A stretch of DNA of 64,000 nt. It comes from an uncultured Cohaesibacter sp. (GTDB lineage: Bacteria > Pseudomonadota > Alphaproteobacteria > Rhizobiales > Cohaesibacteraceae). This document shows, in pieces, positions 1-8,884 of the stretch. The notes under the pieces were generated by a model, which saw only the letters and a list, made by a program, of their open reading frames with translations, was not told where the DNA came from and ran no database searches. Location of the stretch: the NCBI RefSeq assembly GCF_963666525.1, contig NZ_OY762905.1:124001-188000 (forward strand), in the 5' to 3' direction. Positions within the stretch are counted from its first letter, which is position 1, and every line of letters begins with the position of its first letter. The position numbers were made by a program, and so were the translations under genes.

Positions 1-228
1 GGGTCCAATAGGACTGGCCAAAACAGTTGACTAACGCTCTTTCGATCTTAACTATCAAAAGAAAGAGTAAGCTTTATGAAAGCTTCACCATAGAAACAAC
101 GCCCATCACAGGACTTTTCAGACCAGAACACAACCTGCAAGGCGCTTCAGGCTCGAAATTGGCCCCGAAACAGGGCAAAACAGGGCCTCAGTATTAGCGC
201 GGATGGAAAATGAGACAGGAATAGACAG

Positions 229-558
229 ATGTCAAACCCGATCACGGTGACCGATAGCGCCATCAAGCGAATCGCCAAGATCCTCTCAAAGGAGCCTGAC
301 GGCTCCATGTTGCGCATTTCCGTGAGCGGTGGCGGCTGCTCCGGCTTCCAGTATAACTACGATATCGTCACGAGCAGCGACAACGATGACCTCGTCATCA
401 ACAAGGACGGCGCCATCGTTCTTTTCGACTCCCTCTCATTGCAATATATGGATGGGGCTGAGGTTGATTTCGTCAGCGATCTGATGGGACAGTCGTTCCA
501 GATCAAGAACCCGATGGCCAGCGCCTCCTGTGGCTGTGGCACCAGCTTCTCGATCTGA
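229..558 (+). CDS. erpA: Iron-sulfur cluster insertion protein, ErpA/IscA (HesB) family
   Basis: A-type carrier that holds an Fe-S cluster and passes it to apo-enzymes in the cytoplasm. The 109 residues cover the whole HesB domain. The three ligand cysteines are visible: C37 in GGGCSGFQY and C101 and C103 in the C-terminal SCGCGTSF motif. Length is normal for the family. An AGGA ribosome-binding site lies before the ATG. xthA follows 71 bp downstream on the same strand. The neighbouring lipA is a typical client of such carriers, though no direct link is shown here. ErpA rather than IscA is inferred, because no isc genes flank it. Confidence 0.93.
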   Translation: MSNPITVTDSAIKRIAKILSKEPDGSMLRISVSGGGCSGFQYNYDIVTSSDNDDLVINKDGAIVLFDSLSLQYMDGAEVDFVSDLMGQSFQIKNPMASASCGCGTSFSI

Positions 559-629
559 TCGCACAATCTTCCATCCAAACGCCGGCACGCCTCATCAGCG
601 TCCATTCTGCCCAATATCCGAGAGGCCCC

Positions 630-1421
630 ATGCGCATAGCAACCTGGAACATCAACGGAATCAAAGCCCGTCACCCCAATCTGTTGCGCTGGCTGGAGGA
701 AGAGAAGCCCGACATAGCCTGTCTGCAGGAAATCAAGTCGGTGGACGAGGCCTTCCCGCGTGCTGAGATAGAAGCGCTCGGCTACAATGTCGAAACCCAT
801 GGCCAGAAGAGCTTCAACGGTGTAGCGCTGCTCTCGCGGCTGCCGTTCGAGGAAGTCAATCGGGGCCTGCCCGGTGACGATAGCGATGAACAGGCCCGCT
901 TCATCGAGGGGCTGTTTGCAACCGACAAGGGACCGCTCAGGGTCGTCAGCCTCTATCTGCCCAACGGCAACCCGGTCGACAGCGACAAATATCCATACAA
1001 GCTCAACTGGATGCGGCGCCTCATCAACTGGTCGAAGGAACGTCTGGCACTGGAAGAGGCCTTTGTCCTTTCGGGCGACTATAACGTCATTCCGAGTGCC
1101 GATGACGTGCATGATCATGATGCATGGTGGGGCGATGCGCTCTACAGAACCGAAACGCTGGAGCTGTTCAGGGAATTGAAGGCCGTTGGCCTCACCGAAG
1201 CCTTCCGCGCCTGCAACGCCACACCACATCTCTATTCCTTCTGGGATTATCAGGCGGGCGCCTGGCAGAGAAACAACGGCATTCGCATCGACCACCACCT
1301 GCTCTCACCGGAAGCGGCCGATTGGCTCAAATCATGCGCCATTCAGAAGGACACGCGCGATTGGGAAAAGCCATCCGATCACGTGCCAGTCATGCTGACG
1401 CTCAATTGCCATCAATTGTAG
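630..1421 (+). CDS. xthA: Exodeoxyribonuclease III
   Basis: AP endonuclease and 3'-5' exonuclease of base excision repair. The 263-aa protein is a complete endonuclease/exonuclease/phosphatase domain. Visible active-site elements are N7 in WNINGI, E34 in LQEIK, the SGDYNV segment with its catalytic Asp-Asn pair, and the C-terminal SDHVPV motif with the catalytic Asp-His. Start supported by GAGAGG upstream. It converges with the exoR-like gene 115 bp away. An erpA-xthA-exoR neighbourhood is familiar from rhizobial genomes. Confidence 0.95.
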   Translation: MRIATWNINGIKARHPNLLRWLEEEKPDIACLQEIKSVDEAFPRAEIEALGYNVETHGQKSFNGVALLSRLPFEEVNRGLPGDDSDEQARFIEGLFATDKGPLRVVSLYLPNGNPVDSDKYPYKLNWMRRLINWSKERLALEEAFVLSGDYNVIPSADDVHDHDAWWGDALYRTETLELFRELKAVGLTEAFRACNATPHLYSFWDYQAGAWQRNNGIRIDHHLLSPEAADWLKSCAIQKDTRDWEKPSDHVPVMLTLNCHQL

Positions 1422-1535
1422 GAAAATAAAGCCCAGACGATTGAACGGGAACCCATTCCGGGGTCTCGATTCTGATCCTGGCACGTCTTGCCGAAGTTGT
1501 TTGACCTGTTCGCTTTTCACGATCAGGCGAGGATG

Positions 1536-2375
1536 TCAGTCGCCGTCGCTTTCATTGTCGCCATCGCCGCCGCTGTTGACCCATTCATTGGCCAACTCGA
1601 CCGCCTTCTGCCGGGTACTTTCGTCAGCAAGGGCAAAGGCCGCTTCCTGCCGGTCAAGAACCTGCGGGTTGTTGGCATCGAGAATACGGGCGATGGTCAG
1701 CCATTTCAGGCCGTTGACCGGCTGCTGGGGCAGTACGTCACCTTCAAGCAGCAAGTCTCCCAGCTTCATCTGGGCGGCAACATGTCCCTTGCGGGCTGCC
1801 TTGTTGAGCCATCTTGCAGCCATCTTGGGCTCGATCTTGCCATCCGACTTGTCTAGGTAGGACATGGCCAGATGATACTGCGCGTCCGGATCGCGGAAAT
1901 AGGATGCCGCATACTGCAGGAAATCGCGCGCCTTCTTCGGGTTGGGCGCGAGCTTGCCCTTGATGCCGGTACGCACGAAAACGCTGAGCTTGACGATGGC
2001 ATTGGAAACGTAGCGAGCCTCGATCGAGCCAGGCTGCGCGTCGCCATACTGGCGCACGATGCCGTTGAACAGGTCAAACGCCTGCCCTGCATCCTTGGCC
2101 ACTCCGTCGCCTTCTTCATACATGCTGCCGAGTTTCCACTGCGACGCCATATGGCCATTGTGGGCGGCATAGGTCAGAGCCTGCACGGCGGTCGATTTGT
2201 TGCCAAACTTGTAGGCCTGCGCGCCGAAGCGAAACGCCTCGTCAGGCGTAGCCTGCCCTTCCTCGATGGTCCGAGGATCAAAGGCATAGGAAGACACACT
2301 TCCCGCTGCGCTTAGCAGACCGACAAGGGCCGCAGTCTGCAAAAGGCTAACCGCAAAACTTGTTTGACGCTTCAT
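1536..2375 (-). CDS. exoR: ExoR-like periplasmic Sel1-repeat regulator
   Basis: Sel1-type tetratricopeptide protein of about 279 aa. The chosen start (MKRQTSFAVSL) gives a clean signal peptide ending near SSYAF; a longer in-frame start at 2420 adds 15 residues and spoils it. Sel1-like units include ALTYAAHNGHMASQWKLGSMY, AASYFRDPDAQYHLAMSYL and AARWLNKAARKGHVAAQMKLG. The pattern and the xthA/erpA neighbourhood match ExoR, the periplasmic inhibitor of the ExoS-ChvI two-component system, which controls exopolysaccharide and motility in rhizobia. That role is inferred from family and context; exoS and chvI are not in this window. Confidence 0.8.
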   Translation of the reverse strand: MKRQTSFAVSLLQTAALVGLLSAAGSVSSYAFDPRTIEEGQATPDEAFRFGAQAYKFGNKSTAVQALTYAAHNGHMASQWKLGSMYEEGDGVAKDAGQAFDLFNGIVRQYGDAQPGSIEARYVSNAIVKLSVFVRTGIKGKLAPNPKKARDFLQYAASYFRDPDAQYHLAMSYLDKSDGKIEPKMAARWLNKAARKGHVAAQMKLGDLLLEGDVLPQQPVNGLKWLTIARILDANNPQVLDRQEAAFALADESTRQKAVELANEWVNSGGDGDNESDGD

Positions 2376-2854
2376 GACACACCACACGTCCGCCCGATCC
2401 TTCCATTGCTTAATGGGCACCAGGCAGAGCCCGTCTCCTGACTTTCCGGCAAATTCAGAGTTTGCCCGAGCTTGCTATTCTTGAACGTTTCCCGCTTGCG
2501 GGTCACTGGTTCGAAAACTGCTGCAGCCTATCAAGACGCAAAAAATGTCACTTCTATGACATGCCACATTAACTTTTCGAGACCCGATCATCCGGGAGCC
2601 TCACGTTGCTCCAATAATGTGGCCGAACACAGGCATTATGGGTTAAGCAAGATGGTTAACAAATCATTTTTCAACAAAACGTTGCTTTTCTGCAACGTCT
2701 TGCAGGGTCTTTTGCCTATGACGACTGCCTAACAGGTATTCTTAACCATATGCAGAGAATCTGGTTCCCTTTCCCATCTGCGGTTAATCTGTTTGAGTTA
2801 ATTTGAAACGAATGCAACCCATGCGCGGGAATGGGTGGGTCAACGAGGGAAGAG
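2376..2854. other. Intergenic region between exoR-like gene and ppk2
   Basis: 479 bp without a credible gene; it must hold the promoters of the two divergent genes. The ppk2-proximal half is AT-rich. A small perfect inverted repeat, ACGTTGC (2679-2685) and GCAACGT (2692-2698) with a 6-nt loop, lies 157 bp before the ppk2 start. I could not assign confident -35/-10 boxes. Confidence 0.5.
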
Positions 2855-3946
2855 ATGTCTAAATCAAATCGCAAGACTGTCGCGGCAGCTTCTCCCGAAC
2901 AGGCACTTGAAGCGCACGAAAATCTGGAAAGGCTGGAAAGAACCATGGTTCAGAGCACATCAGACGGCACCCCTGCCCCTTCCGACGGAACGCCTAAGGA
3001 ACTGCTTGCGGAACAGTCCAGAGAATCCCACGGCGAGCAACCCATCCTGCCCCCCGAAGAGCGACAGGAAGAGGCAGCTCTCTCGCTTCACGAGCGGCGC
3101 CACGATCCCAGCGAAATTCAGCGCGTCTTCGAACAGGGCGTCTATCCTTACAAAACAAGGATGAAGCGCCTCGCTTATGAGAAACAGAAAAGCCTGTTGC
3201 AGGTCGAGCTTCTCAAGGCCCAGAAATGGGTCGAGGAATCAGGCGAAAAGATCGTGGTGCTGTTTGAAGGCCGCGACGCCGCTGGCAAGGGCGGCACCAT
3301 CAAGCGCTTCATGGAGCATCTCAATCCGCGCACGGCGAGCGTTGTTGCCCTCAACAAGCCATCCGACCGCGAGCGCACCCAGTGGTACTATCAGCGCTAT
3401 GTGGAGCATCTGCCCGGTGCCGGAGAAATGGTGCTGTTCGACCGCTCATGGTACAACCGCGCTGGCGTCGAGCGCGTCATGGGCTTCTGCACACCAAGCG
3501 AATATCTGGAGTTCATGCGCCAGACACCGGAATTCGAGCGCATGATCTGCCGATCCGGCATCCGGCTGTTCAAATACTGGTTCTCTGTCACCCAGGAGGA
3601 GCAGCGCCGCCGTTTCTCGGCTCGCGAAACCGATCCCCTGAAACAATGGAAGCTCTCCCCGATTGACAAGGCGTCATTGGACAAATGGGATGCCTACACC
3701 GAGGCCAAGGAGGCGATGTTCTTCTATACCGACACCGCCGATGCGCCCTGGACCATCGTCAAATCCAACGACAAGAAACGGGCCCGTCTCAACTGCATGC
3801 AGCATTTTCTGGCTTCCCTGCCCTACCCCAACAAGGACCGCCACATTGTTCACGGCCCCGACCCGCTGATCGTGGGAAGTTACGGCAAGGTGATCGGCAA
3901 GGACGACCATATTCTCGGCAGAAGCCTCACACCGCTTGGCGAGTAG
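2855..3946 (+). CDS. ppk2: Polyphosphate kinase 2 (PPK2 family)
   Basis: Transfers phosphate between inorganic polyphosphate and nucleotides. From the ATG at 2855, preceded by GAGGGAAG, the product is 363 aa; the ATG 24 nt upstream lacks such a site. The first ~95 residues are a low-complexity charged segment rich in E, S and P. The catalytic domain follows, with Walker A FEGRDAAGKGGTIKR (about 138-152), a lid segment PSDRERTQWYYQRY and Walker B LFDRSWYNRAGVERVMGF. The single-domain architecture fits the ADP/GDP-acting class, but the preferred acceptor cannot be read from the sequence. It ends at a bidirectional terminator. Confidence 0.9.
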   Translation: MSKSNRKTVAAASPEQALEAHENLERLERTMVQSTSDGTPAPSDGTPKELLAEQSRESHGEQPILPPEERQEEAALSLHERRHDPSEIQRVFEQGVYPYKTRMKRLAYEKQKSLLQVELLKAQKWVEESGEKIVVLFEGRDAAGKGGTIKRFMEHLNPRTASVVALNKPSDRERTQWYYQRYVEHLPGAGEMVLFDRSWYNRAGVERVMGFCTPSEYLEFMRQTPEFERMICRSGIRLFKYWFSVTQEEQRRRFSARETDPLKQWKLSPIDKASLDKWDAYTEAKEAMFFYTDTADAPWTIVKSNDKKRARLNCMQHFLASLPYPNKDRHIVHGPDPLIVGSYGKVIGKDDHILGRSLTPLGE

Positions 3947-3989
3947 CGACACCATCAAGCAGAGGCCAGTACTCGGACCGACCAACAAA

Positions 3990-4012
3990 AAAGGCCGCAT
4001 CATGCGGCCTTT
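3990..4012. terminator. Bidirectional Rho-independent terminator
   Basis: Perfect stem AAAGGCCGCA / TGCGGCCTTT with a 3-nt loop between the convergent ppk2 and COQ10/RatA-like genes. The A-run on the left and T-run on the right let it serve both strands. Confidence 0.85.
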
Positions 4013-4040
4013 GTTATTCCTGATGCACCCGCAGCTTCTT

Positions 4041-4493
4041 CTAGCCATAGATGGCGTCAGCGCGCTGCTCAAAGGCCGTAGAGAACTTCTTGAACGCCTT
4101 GTCGAACATCGCGCCCATCAACCCCGAAAGCATCCGGTTGCGGAATTCATAGTCGATATAGAAAACCACGTTGCAGCTGTCCGGCTCCCCATCGATCAGT
4201 TCGAAGGTCCAGCGATTTTCCATATGCTTGAACGGCCCATCAAGATACTCGGCAACAATCTGGTTCTGATCAGGCAGCAAGGTCACCTTCGACGTGAAGC
4301 TCTCGCTGATCATCTTGTAGGCGACCACCATGTCAGCCACCAGAATGCTCTGTCCGGCGCTGTCCTTGCGGCCACGAACATGCAGAGCCTTGCACAGCGG
4401 AACAAACTCTGGATAACGCTCGACATCCGCAACCAGCCTAAACATCTGATCTGCGGAATGTCTCACTTTATGGCGGGTCTCGAACTTGGGCAT
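4041..4493 (-). CDS. START-like COQ10/RatA family protein
   Basis: 150-aa SRPBCC/START-like lipid-binding fold protein. It shows the family opening (MPKFETRHKVRHSADQMFRLVADVERYPEFVP) in pieces such as VADVERYPEFVPLC, then LDGPFKHMENRWTF and the C-terminal FDKAFKKFSTAFEQRA helix. Relatives bind ubiquinone (COQ10) or are annotated as RatA toxin; the mitochondrial/alphaproteobacterial context favours the quinone-binding role. The ATG at 4493 lies 20 bp after the lipA stop, so the two are probably co-transcribed. A TTG start at 4523 would overlap lipA and is less likely. No antitoxin gene is next to it. Confidence 0.82.
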   Translation of the reverse strand: MPKFETRHKVRHSADQMFRLVADVERYPEFVPLCKALHVRGRKDSAGQSILVADMVVAYKMISESFTSKVTLLPDQNQIVAEYLDGPFKHMENRWTFELIDGEPDSCNVVFYIDYEFRNRMLSGLMGAMFDKAFKKFSTAFEQRADAIYG

Positions 4494-4512
4494 GAAGCGG
4501 GCCGGTCCTTGA

Positions 4513-5496
4513 TCAATGGCCAAGCTTGGCGCGACGGGCAGCCTTCAGTTTCTCGAAATCTTCCCCGGCGTGATGGGACGAACGGGTCAGCGGATTGGCT
4601 GACACCATCAGAAAGCCCTTGGTGTAGGCAATCGTCTCATAACCCTTGAATTCCTGCGGCGTGACGAACTTGATCACCGGATGATGCTTCTTGCTCGGCT
4701 GCAGATACTGCCCGATGGTCAGAAAATCGACATCGGCAACCCGCAGGTCATCCATCAGCTGAAGCACTTCGTTGCGCTCTTCCCCAAGGCCCACCATGAT
4801 GCCGGACTTGGTGAACATGGACGGATCCAGTTCCTTGACGCGCTGCAACAGGCGGATGGAATGGAAATAGCGAGCACCCGGCCGAACCTTGAGATAGTTC
4901 GATGGCACGGTTTCCAGATTGTGGTTGAAGACGTCCGGCCTGGCCTCGACGACGATCTCCAGCGCGCCTTCCTTGCGCAGGAAGTCAGGCGTCAGAACCT
5001 CGATCGTGGTCTCAGGCGATGCAGCACGGATAGCACGGATCACGGCGGCAAAATGCCGCGCACCGCCATCTTCCAGATCATCGCGATCAACCGAGGTGAT
5101 CACCACATGCTTCAGCCCCATCTGGGCGACGGCACGTCCGGTGTTTTCCGGCTCTTCCGAGTCAAGCGCGCCGGGCATGCCCGTTGCGACATTGCAGAAA
5201 GCACAGGCACGGGTGCAGATTTCACCCATGATCATGAAGCTGGCATGCTTGTGCGACCAGCATTCACCCATATTCGGACAACCGGCTTCCTCGCAGACCG
5301 TTACAAGCTTGTTGCCGCGCACGATGTCGAGGGTCTCCTTGTAGGCCTTGGAACCCGGAGCCTTTACACGGATCCAGTCCGGTTTTCTCTGAATGGGATT
5401 GTCAGGCCGATGGGCCTTTTCAGGATGGCGAGGTCTGGCAAGAGCCTTGTCAGCGGCATCAGCCTTTGCGGAAACGGTGTCAATGATGGTGACCAT
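4513..5496 (-). CDS. lipA: Lipoyl synthase
   Basis: Radical SAM enzyme that inserts two sulfurs into protein-bound octanoyl groups to make lipoate. The 327-aa protein carries the auxiliary cluster ligands C68, C73 and C79 ([12 protein letters not shown]), the radical SAM ligands C94, C98 and C101 (CTRACAFC), and the C-terminal RSSHHAGE motif with the serine ligand. Its products are needed by the lipoyl domains of PdhB and PdhC encoded 2-6 kb away on the same strand. Start supported by GAGG upstream. Confidence 0.97.
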   Translation of the reverse strand: MVTIIDTVSAKADAADKALARPRHPEKAHRPDNPIQRKPDWIRVKAPGSKAYKETLDIVRGNKLVTVCEEAGCPNMGECWSHKHASFMIMGEICTRACAFCNVATGMPGALDSEEPENTGRAVAQMGLKHVVITSVDRDDLEDGGARHFAAVIRAIRAASPETTIEVLTPDFLRKEGALEIVVEARPDVFNHNLETVPSNYLKVRPGARYFHSIRLLQRVKELDPSMFTKSGIMVGLGEERNEVLQLMDDLRVADVDFLTIGQYLQPSKKHHPVIKFVTPQEFKGYETIAYTKGFLMVSANPLTRSSHHAGEDFEKLKAARRAKLGH

Positions 5497-5567
5497 TCAG
5501 GAGCCTCGTCATTCCTGTTATTTCGGTTGATCAGCAATATCCAACCAGCAACAGGTGGTCAAGCCGG

Positions 5568-5810
5568 TCAGGATCGAACTTTCTGATAGACAAACAGCAC
5601 GAGGATCGCGCCGAGAGTCGCAACGATCGTGGTATCCATAAATCCGTTATGAACAAAGCGGATACCGAATCTGTCAGCGATAAATCCGCCGACAAATGCA
5701 CCAATCAGCCCCACGATCAGATTTGTAAACAGACCGTGGTCCGAATTGGTCACTTTTTCAGCTATGAAGCCAGCGATGATGCCGACGATAACCCAACCGA
5801 TAATTCCCAT
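5568..5810 (-). CDS. GlsB/YeaQ/YmgE family membrane protein
   Basis: Small 80-aa inner-membrane protein with three predicted membrane segments. It shows the glycine-rich GIIAGFIAEKV and VGLIGAFVGGFIADRFGI patterns of the family formerly called transglycosylase-associated. Start at 5810 chosen because GAGGGAAG precedes it; a start 27 nt upstream lacks support. Members are often induced by stress but have no proven enzymatic role. It sits between lpdA and lipA on the same strand, but the 170-bp gap to lpdA leaves operon membership open. Confidence 0.85.
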   Translation of the reverse strand: MGIIGWVIVGIIAGFIAEKVTNSDHGLFTNLIVGLIGAFVGGFIADRFGIRFVHNGFMDTTIVATLGAILVLFVYQKVRS

Positions 5811-5980
5811 TTCACTTCCCTCTTCTGCAACTTGCACCCGGATCTAAAATTCCGTCCTCTTTCATAGATAGAATGCGAAGACGGCCATTCAAGTTCCCGA
5901 TGCAGAGGCAGACCGTCTGGTCTGCCTCTGCTACGCTCACCACGAAGCCTGAAAAGGGTGTATCGGTATACGTCAGAAAA

Positions 5981-7375
5981 TCACGTCTGGATCACACGAC
6001 CATAGGCGTCTCGGACCGATTCCGGCATCATTTCCGACAGGGTCGGATGCGGGAAGATGGTTTCCATCAGCTCTTCTTCGGTCGTCTCCAGACCCATGGC
6101 AACAATGAAGCCCTGAATGAGCTCGGTCACTTCGGCGCCAATCATGTGTGCACCGAGCAACTGGCCGGTCTTCTTGTCAAAGATGGTCTTGATCATGCCT
6201 TCCGGCTCGCCAAGTGCAATGGCCTTGCCGTTGGCGATGAACGGGAAGCGGCCAACGCGGACGTCCAGCCCCTTTGCCTTGCAGGCCTGTTCGGTAAGAC
6301 CAACAGAGGAAACCTGCGGATGGCAATAGGTGCAGCCCGGGATCTTGCTCTTGTCCATCGGATGCGGATGCAGACCGGCGATCTTTTCAACGCAGATCGT
6401 GCCTTCATGCTCAGCCTTGTGCGCCAGCATCGGAGGACCGGCCACATCGCCAATCGCATAGATGCCTTCCACATTGGTACGGCCAAACTCGTCGATGACA
6501 ATGCAGCCACGATCGGTTTTGATACCAAGCTTTTCAAGGCCGAGATTCTCGATATTGCCCTGAACACCAACGGCAGAGATAATGCGATCAGCCTTGAAGA
6601 CTTCGGTCTTGCCGCCCTTCTTCTCGATGGTCGCCTCGACGTTGTTGCCGCCCTTCTTGACGCTGGTCACCTTGGCTTCGGTCAGGATCTTGATACCCTG
6701 CTTTTCAAGGGACTTGCGTGCCATGGAGGAGATTTCATCATCTTCCACCGGCAGAATCTTCGGCATCATTTCAACGACGGTTACGTCAGCACCCATGGTG
6801 TTGAAGAAGCTCGCGAACTCGATACCTATCGCACCGGAGCCAACGACCAGCAGGCTCTTTGGCATGATGTCCGGCTTGAGGGCGTTGAAATAGGTCCAGA
6901 TCAGCTGGCCATCCGGCTCAAGGCCGGGCAGAACGCGCGGACGGGCACCGGTTGCCAGAATGATGTGCTTGGCCTTGTAGGTGCCAGCATCATCGCCGCT
7001 GACGGTAAGGGCGCCCTTGCCTTCCAGCACGGCGGTCCCCTTGATCACGGTGACCTTGTTCTTCTTCATCAGGAATCCAACGCCGCTGTTCAGTTGCTTG
7101 GAAACGCCACGGGAGCGCTCGACAACCTTCTGCAGGTCGAAGCTGACGTTATCAGCCGACAGACCGTAGTCCTTGGCATTCTTCATGAAGTGATAGATTT
7201 CGGCGGAGCGAAGCAGCGCCTTTGTCGGAATGCAGCCCCAGTTGAGGCAGATGCCGCCCAGTTCGCTTTTCTCGACGATTGCCGTCTTGAGGCCGAGCTG
7301 GGAAGAGCGAATGGCAGTCACATAACCACCAGGTCCAGAGCCGACTACGATTACGTCAAATTCAGTCTGTGCCAT
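5981..7375 (-). CDS. lpdA: Dihydrolipoyl dehydrogenase (E3)
   Basis: Flavoprotein that reoxidises dihydrolipoamide with NAD+ for 2-oxoacid dehydrogenases. The 464-aa protein has the FAD-binding VVGSGPGGYVTAI motif, the redox disulfide GGICLNWGCIPTK, the NAD-binding VVGSGAIGIEFASFF, the second FAD motif IYAIGDVAGPPMLAHKAEHEG, and the C-terminal catalytic FPHPTLSE. Start at 7375 has GAGAGGT upstream. It lies 147 bp downstream of pdhC in the pdh cluster, with a GC-rich hairpin between them, and is most likely the E3 of pyruvate dehydrogenase. Confidence 0.97.
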   Translation of the reverse strand: MAQTEFDVIVVGSGPGGYVTAIRSSQLGLKTAIVEKSELGGICLNWGCIPTKALLRSAEIYHFMKNAKDYGLSADNVSFDLQKVVERSRGVSKQLNSGVGFLMKKNKVTVIKGTAVLEGKGALTVSGDDAGTYKAKHIILATGARPRVLPGLEPDGQLIWTYFNALKPDIMPKSLLVVGSGAIGIEFASFFNTMGADVTVVEMMPKILPVEDDEISSMARKSLEKQGIKILTEAKVTSVKKGGNNVEATIEKKGGKTEVFKADRIISAVGVQGNIENLGLEKLGIKTDRGCIVIDEFGRTNVEGIYAIGDVAGPPMLAHKAEHEGTICVEKIAGLHPHPMDKSKIPGCTYCHPQVSSVGLTEQACKAKGLDVRVGRFPFIANGKAIALGEPEGMIKTIFDKKTGQLLGAHMIGAEVTELIQGFIVAMGLETTEEELMETIFPHPTLSEMMPESVRDAYGRVIQT

Positions 7376-7475
7376 TTTGAAAATACCTCTCAATCGCCTC
7401 TTGATGTCCCGACAAGCAGCACCATCCCGGTCAGATGACAGGAACTGCGCGGTGGCAAGTGCGCCTCGGGACGGC

Positions 7476-7501
7476 CCGATCGCGCAACAAGGCGCGACCG
7501 G
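7476..7501 (-). other. GC-rich hairpin between pdhC and lpdA
   Basis: Arms CCGATCGCGC and GCGCGACCGG form a 10-bp stem with one mismatch and a 6-nt loop. There is no T-run on the minus strand, so it does not look like a terminator; it may be an mRNA processing or stability element that changes lpdA expression relative to pdhABC. Confidence 0.45.
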
Positions 7502-7522
7502 ACATACAAGAGGAAGTCGGAA

Positions 7523-8872
7523 TTAGACCAGCATGCTCATCGGGTTTTCGATGTAACCCTTGAATGCCTTGAGCAGTTCTGCGCCCAGAGCACCATCAAC
7601 AGTGCGGTGGTCGGTCGACAGGGTGACGGTCATCATGGTTGCAACCTTGATTTCGTCGCCCTCGATGATCGGACGTTTCTCACCGGCGCCAACGGCCAGA
7701 ATGGTCGAATGCGGCGGATTGACAACGGCAGAGAAGCTCTTGACGCCCATCATGCCCATGTTGGACACGGCGGTTGTACCACCCTGATATTCCTCAGGTT
7801 TGAGCTTGCGTTCCTTGGCGCGTTTGCCCATGTCCTTCATCTCGTTGGAGATGGTGGACAGAGCCTTTTCCTCGGCGCGGCGGATGATCGGGGTGATCAG
7901 GCCACCTTCGATGGAAACGGCAACACCCACGTCAACATGCTTGTGCTTGACCATGTTGTCAGCCGTCCAGGAGACATTGGCATCAGGCACATCGCGCAGG
8001 GCAAGTGCCAGAGCCTTGATCACCATGTCGTTGACCGACAGCTTGAACATAGGCTTGTCGTCCTTGCGCGGAGCCGAAGCATTCAGCTGGCCACGCAGAG
8101 CGAGCAGATCGTCCAGTTTGCAGTCGACCGACACATAGAAGTGCGGAATCGTCTGCTTGGCTTCGGTCAGGCGCTTTGCAATGGTCTTGCGCATACCGTC
8201 GTGCGGAACGAGCTCGTAGGAGCCTTCTTCGAACAGCTTGAGGACCTGAGCATCGGAAGGACCAGCAGCCGGAGCCGGAGCTGCAGCTGGCGCAGCAGCA
8301 GCTTTCGGAGCCTCGGCAGCAGCCGGAGCACCGGCCTTGGCAGTACCAGCTTCGATAGCAGCGTCGATATCGCGCTTGACGATACGTCCACGCGGACCGG
8401 TGCCGGTTACCTTGGCCAGATCCAGATCATTCATCTTGGCGAGGCGACGAGCCAGCGGCGAAGAGAAAATGCGGTTGCCATCGGCAGCCGTTGGAGCCGG
8501 ACCAGCAGCAACGCTGGCTTCAGGAGCCGCAGCAGCAGGAGCTGCCGCTTCCTTGGCCGGAGCAGCTTCTGGGGCAGGAGCCGCAGCCGGGCTGGCAGCA
8601 CTCATCCCGTCCAGAGCAGAGGCATCTTCGCCTTCTTCCAGCAACAGGGCAATCGGCGCATTCACGGCGACGTCGGCAGTACCGGCTTCGACAAGGATCT
8701 TGCCGATGATGCCTTCGTCAACAGCTTCCACTTCCATGGTAGCCTTGTCGGTTTCGATCTCGGCGATCACATCCCCGGAGGAGATTTCATCGCCTTCCTT
8801 GACCAGCCATTTGGCAAGGGTCCCGCTCTCCATGGTCGGAGAAAGGGCCGGCATCGTAATCGTTACGGGCAT
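7523..8872 (-). CDS. pdhC: Pyruvate dehydrogenase E2, dihydrolipoamide acetyltransferase
   Basis: Core acyltransferase of the pyruvate dehydrogenase complex, 449 aa. Order of domains: one N-terminal lipoyl domain (lipoylated K43 in [11 protein letters not shown]), an Ala/Pro-rich linker (about 95-130), a peripheral subunit-binding domain (RIFSSPLARRLAKMNDLDL), a second Ala/Pro linker, and the catalytic domain ending with the DHRTVDGA active-site motif. AAGGAGAG precedes the ATG. Only 12 bp separate it from pdhB. Confidence 0.97.
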   Translation of the reverse strand: MPVTITMPALSPTMESGTLAKWLVKEGDEISSGDVIAEIETDKATMEVEAVDEGIIGKILVEAGTADVAVNAPIALLLEEGEDASALDGMSAASPAAAPAPEAAPAKEAAAPAAAAPEASVAAGPAPTAADGNRIFSSPLARRLAKMNDLDLAKVTGTGPRGRIVKRDIDAAIEAGTAKAGAPAAAEAPKAAAAPAAAPAPAAGPSDAQVLKLFEEGSYELVPHDGMRKTIAKRLTEAKQTIPHFYVSVDCKLDDLLALRGQLNASAPRKDDKPMFKLSVNDMVIKALALALRDVPDANVSWTADNMVKHKHVDVGVAVSIEGGLITPIIRRAEEKALSTISNEMKDMGKRAKERKLKPEEYQGGTTAVSNMGMMGVKSFSAVVNPPHSTILAVGAGEKRPIIEGDEIKVATMMTVTLSTDHRTVDGALGAELLKAFKGYIENPMSMLV

Positions 8873-8884
8873 ATTCTCTCTCCT

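Noticed and set aside
4041-4493. RatA toxin of a toxin-antitoxin pair
   Set aside because: No antitoxin partner is next to the gene, it follows lipA closely, and the COQ10-like quinone-binding role fits the alphaproteobacterial context better.
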